From assembly GCA_902766855.1 (NCBI GenBank), contig CACXFE010000167.1, forward strand, positions 1-7,192: a stretch of 7,192 nt of DNA, in the 5' to 3' direction. Source of the stretch: Oscillospiraceae bacterium (GTDB taxonomy: Bacteria; Bacillota; Clostridia; Oscillospirales; Acutalibacteraceae). Both the position numbers and the translations under genes were made by a program. Shown here piece after piece: positions 4,682-7,192 of the stretch. Under the pieces are notes generated by a model. That model saw only the letters and a list, made by a program, of their open reading frames with translations, was not told where the DNA came from and searched no databases. Every line of letters begins with the position of its first letter. Positions within the stretch are counted from its first letter, which is position 1.

Positions 4682-6305
4682 TGATATGATCTGCAACACG
4701 GTCACATTGCTTGAACATCATGCCGATGTGTTGGAGTATTATACCGAAAAATTCCGTTATATCATGGTGGATGAATACCAGGATACCAATATCGCACAGT
4801 TTAATTTAGTGCGGCTCTTGGCATCCGGGCGGCAGAATCTCTGCGTGGTGGGGGATGACGATCAAAGTATTTACCGCTTCCGCGGCGCCACGATCGAAAA
4901 TATTTTGCATTTTGAAGAGTATTTTCCGCAAGCCGCGGTGATTCGGTTGGAACAGAACTATCGCTCTACCTCCAATATTTTGAACGCCGCCAACGCGGTG
5001 ATTGCCCATAATCGCGGCCGAAAAGGAAAAACACTTTGGACGGAGTGCGGTGACGGCGCAAAAGTGCAGGTATACACCGCGCAGGACGAACGGGATGAAG
5101 CGCGCTATGTGGCGGACGAAATCCTTCACAATGTGGAAAACGGCGCATCCTTTTCAAGCCAGGCGGTGCTGTATCGCATGAACGCCCAGTCAAACGCGTT
5201 GGAAAGCGTATTCGCCCGCAGCGGGATCCCCTATAAAGTGATCGGCGGTCTGCGCTTTTATGACCGAAAAGAAATCAAAGATGTGATTGCATATTTGCAG
5301 TTGATCAATAATAAGCATGACGATCTGCGCTTGCGCCGCATTATTAACGAGCCAAAGCGCGGCATCGGGGAAACCACGCTCTCACATGCTGCACAAATCG
5401 CGGAAGAACGCGGTGTGTCGCTTTTCGAAGTGTTGAGCGAGGCGGATCAATACGCGGCGCTTACCCGTTCTGCGGGAAAATTGAAGGATTTCTGCCGCAT
5501 GATCGACGAATTGTCCGTGATGGCGGAGGATTTGTCGATCTCCGGCTTATTTACCGAACTGCTGGATAAAACCGGGTATCGGGAATTTTTGATCGCCGGC
5601 GGCGAAGAAGAGCAGGATCGCCTTGATAATGTGGAGGAGTTTTTGTCCACGATCATGCAATATGAAGCGGAAACGCCGGAGCCCGGCCTTTCGGATTTCC
5701 TCGAACAGATCGCTCTGGTAAGCGATATCGACGCACTGGAAACCGAACGGGACAATGTGGTGCTGATGACGGTACACGCCGCAAAAGGGCTGGAATTTGA
5801 GCATGTGTTTCTTGTCGGGATGGAAGAAGGGGTTTTCCCGGGAAATCAATCCATTTATGCCGGCGAAGCCGAGATCGAGGAAGAACGCCGCCTGGCTTAT
5901 GTCGCCATCACCCGCGCGAAAAAGACTTTGACGGTGACGAACGCATATACCCGCATGATCTTCGGGATGACAGGCCGCAATGCTCCGTCGCGCTTTTTGG
6001 AAGAGATTCCCGGGGATTTATGCGAGCGTTCCGGCATGATGGTTCGCTCCTTTCTGCGTGAGCGGCGGGATGGCTTCGAAGGAAACGCCGACTTTACGCG
6101 CCGCGCGTCGAATTCCGTTCATACGGCACAAAAGGGAAATGCCGGCAACTTTGCACCCGGGCAGCGGGTGTCGCATCCTACTTTCGGAGTAGGGATGATC
6201 CTTCAGGTGCAGCCGATGGGCAGCGATTGTTTGCTGGAAATCGCTTTTGATACCGTCGGTACGAAAAAACTGATGGCGGGCTACGCAAAATTAACGGTTT
6301 TGTAA
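4629..6305 (+). CDS. pcrA: PcrA/UvrD-type ATP-dependent DNA helicase, C-terminal part (continues 3959-4681 after frameshift)
   Basis: This frame holds the rest of the helicase, 558 residues from TTG 4629, which is probably not a real start. Motifs in order: AMDFDDM (14-20), motif II VDEYQDTN (47-54, Walker B), motif III GDDDQSIYRFRGA (75-87), motif IV LEQNYRST (107-114), motif V MTVHAAKGLEFEHV (about 379-392) and motif VI ERRLAYVAITRAKK (about 418-431). Residues about 503-558 (FAPGQRVSHPTFGVGMI to GYAKLTVL) match the C-terminal Tudor-like module that joins PcrA to RNA polymerase. All catalytic motifs are intact, so the split looks recent, artefactual or functionally rescued. Joined at the A-run, the protein has about 780 residues, close to the family norm. 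It overlaps the N-terminal frame by 53 bases. It has no SD of its own and depends on the promoter at 3908. PcrA is the best name; Rep or UvrD naming is equally possible. Confidence 0.88.
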   Translation: MYTVYQKRLLEADAMDFDDMICNTVTLLEHHADVLEYYTEKFRYIMVDEYQDTNIAQFNLVRLLASGRQNLCVVGDDDQSIYRFRGATIENILHFEEYFPQAAVIRLEQNYRSTSNILNAANAVIAHNRGRKGKTLWTECGDGAKVQVYTAQDERDEARYVADEILHNVENGASFSSQAVLYRMNAQSNALESVFARSGIPYKVIGGLRFYDRKEIKDVIAYLQLINNKHDDLRLRRIINEPKRGIGETTLSHAAQIAEERGVSLFEVLSEADQYAALTRSAGKLKDFCRMIDELSVMAEDLSISGLFTELLDKTGYREFLIAGGEEEQDRLDNVEEFLSTIMQYEAETPEPGLSDFLEQIALVSDIDALETERDNVVLMTVHAAKGLEFEHVFLVGMEEGVFPGNQSIYAGEAEIEEERRLAYVAITRAKKTLTVTNAYTRMIFGMTGRNAPSRFLEEIPGDLCERSGMMVRSFLRERRDGFEGNADFTRRASNSVHTAQKGNAGNFAPGQRVSHPTFGVGMILQVQPMGSDCLLEIAFDTVGTKKLMAGYAKLTVL

Positions 6306-6334
6306 TTGATTTTTTGCCTGCGATGCGATATGAT
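6306..6334 (+). promoter_or_regulatory. Sigma-A-type promoter for the DUF975-like membrane protein
   Basis: TTGATT (6306-6311), a 17-base spacer and TATGAT (6329-6334) form a good sigma-A promoter beginning on the base after the helicase stop TAA (6303-6305). The expected start near 6341 leaves an 18-base leader containing the SD site AGGA (6348-6351). Confidence 0.6.
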
Positions 6335-6358
6335 AAGGATATAAAATAGGAATAGGTG

Positions 6359-7168
6359 ATGTTTTTGTCTGCTTCAAGCCATGTTGTGAAGAAAACGGCA
6401 CGCACTGCTTTAAAAGGAAATTGGCTCAATGCGGTGCTGGCCTCAACCGGTGTGATCATCGGCGCGTTCCTGATGGAATATGCCGCGTATTTTTTCGGTA
6501 CCGCTTTTGGGGAATCGGCAGGGAATATTCTGTATGGAGTATTGCTGGTTTTGTTGCTCGCTCCTTTGGCGCTTGGGCTGATTCGCTATTTTTGGCGGAT
6601 GATTTTCGGGGTGAGGGAACACCCGGTGGCTGTGTTTCACTATTTTTCTTCCCCTGCGCAGTATCGGCGCGCCATGGGGTTGACGGTGCATCTCGGCTTG
6701 CGCCTTCTCTTGTTCGGGGCGTTGCTGTTTTTGCCGGTGCTGGCGGTCGATTTGCTTTCCGGCATTCGCTTGTATGATTTCCTGCATATCCCTGTGCCGC
6801 TTTGGGCTTCCAATCTTTCTTATCTTTCGGTCTTCTTTAAAACGATCGCAACCATGGCGCTGTTTTTCATCATGCTGCGCTATTATTCGGCGCCGGTGCT
6901 GGCGGTGGCGGATGAAGATATGGAAATTGCGGAAGTGGTTCATATGTCTACCGTGCTGGCAAGAGGAACGGTGTTGGACTTCCTGTTTTTATTGTTGAGT
7001 TTTCTCGGTTGGCTGCTGCTTTCTGTTTTCTTCGCGCCGCTGATTTTTACGCTTCCGTATTTGATTGTTGCCATTTGTGTGCAGGTGCGGTTTGCGGTGA
7101 CCGAATATAACCGGCGGGCAGAGTTGCTTTACGCTTCCTCCGCACCGACATTTGAAGCAAGGCTTTAA
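6359..7168 (+). CDS. DUF975-like integral membrane protein, function unknown
   Basis: A 269-residue protein with about six predicted membrane helices, at roughly residues 24-47, 54-76, 107-130, 148-172, 199-218 and 222-244. The start KKTARTALKGNWLNAVL resembles the R-x-x-A-L-K-G-N-W entry of DUF975 proteins. The later pattern YYSAPVLAVADEDMEIAEVVHMS, then LARGTVLDFLFLLLSFLGW and a PY in the last helix, follows the same family: an 'S..L..G' helix followed by 'LSF.GW' and 'PY'. No catalytic motif is visible, so no activity can be assigned; such proteins sit in the cytoplasmic membrane. I chose ATG 6359 over GTG 6356 because AGGA (6348-6351) is then seven bases away. It follows the helicase on the same strand but has its own promoter. 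It ends in a hydrophilic tail about 25 residues long. Only 24 bases follow, and no terminator stem can be seen there. Confidence 0.7.
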   Translation: MFLSASSHVVKKTARTALKGNWLNAVLASTGVIIGAFLMEYAAYFFGTAFGESAGNILYGVLLVLLLAPLALGLIRYFWRMIFGVREHPVAVFHYFSSPAQYRRAMGLTVHLGLRLLLFGALLFLPVLAVDLLSGIRLYDFLHIPVPLWASNLSYLSVFFKTIATMALFFIMLRYYSAPVLAVADEDMEIAEVVHMSTVLARGTVLDFLFLLLSFLGWLLLSVFFAPLIFTLPYLIVAICVQVRFAVTEYNRRAELLYASSAPTFEARL

Positions 7169-7192
7169 ACACTCTTTTTCAAATTTTTTTGA

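Noticed and set aside
6443..6943. 166-codon minus-strand frame opposite the membrane protein
   Set aside because: It is rich in H, Q, R and K, as expected for the complement of hydrophobic codons, and no promoter or SD was found.
7169..7192. T-rich tail after the membrane protein as a terminator
   Set aside because: Two T-runs are present but no stem can be formed in the bases visible before the window ends.
1..7192. CRISPR arrays, tRNA or rRNA genes, insertion sequences, phage genes, defence systems
   Set aside because: No spaced repeat series, cloverleaf, rRNA-like stretch or transposase/integrase motif was seen on either strand by reading.

Overview
The window reads as an ordinary chromosomal stretch of an anaerobic, spore-forming member of the Bacillota, most likely class Clostridia. 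This rests on a SipL-like SPOCS (DUF3794)/LysM sporulation protein, a type III glutamine synthetase, a two-subunit-type iron-sulfur fumarase subunit, a DivIVA-like protein, a PcrA/UvrD helicase of clostridial type and a DUF975-like membrane protein. Gene starts are served by AGGA/GAGG-type Shine-Dalgarno (SD) sites, and promoters match the sigma-A consensus. The genus cannot be named from the sequence alone.

Layout, left to right. Positions 1-892 (+) hold the C-terminal part of glutamine synthetase III, cut by the window edge. Positions 963-2492 (+) hold a full-length SipL-like protein whose ribosome binding site lies in a long inverted repeat. Positions 2493-2770 have no gene and carry a dense series of stem-loops between two convergent genes, including a clear terminator for the minus strand. 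Positions 2771-3849 (-) are a two-gene operon: a DivIVA-like coiled-coil protein followed, with an ATGA overlap, by the beta subunit of a class I fumarase. No alpha subunit is in the window. Positions 3866-3936 hold two back-to-back sigma-A-like promoters. Positions 3959-6305 (+) encode a PcrA/UvrD DNA helicase split into two frames at a run of eight A's, and it also lacks a standard start codon where one is expected. A good promoter begins directly after its stop codon and drives a six-helix membrane protein at 6359-7168 (+).

The genes do not form one pathway. They cover nitrogen assimilation, spore envelope assembly, cell shape or division, dicarboxylate metabolism, DNA repair and an unknown membrane function. 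I see no phage, transposase, CRISPR array, tRNA or rRNA, and no convincing new multi-gene system. The points most worth following are the interrupted helicase, the separated fumarase beta subunit coupled to a DivIVA-like gene, the hairpin over the sipL ribosome binding site, and the palindrome-rich intergenic region.
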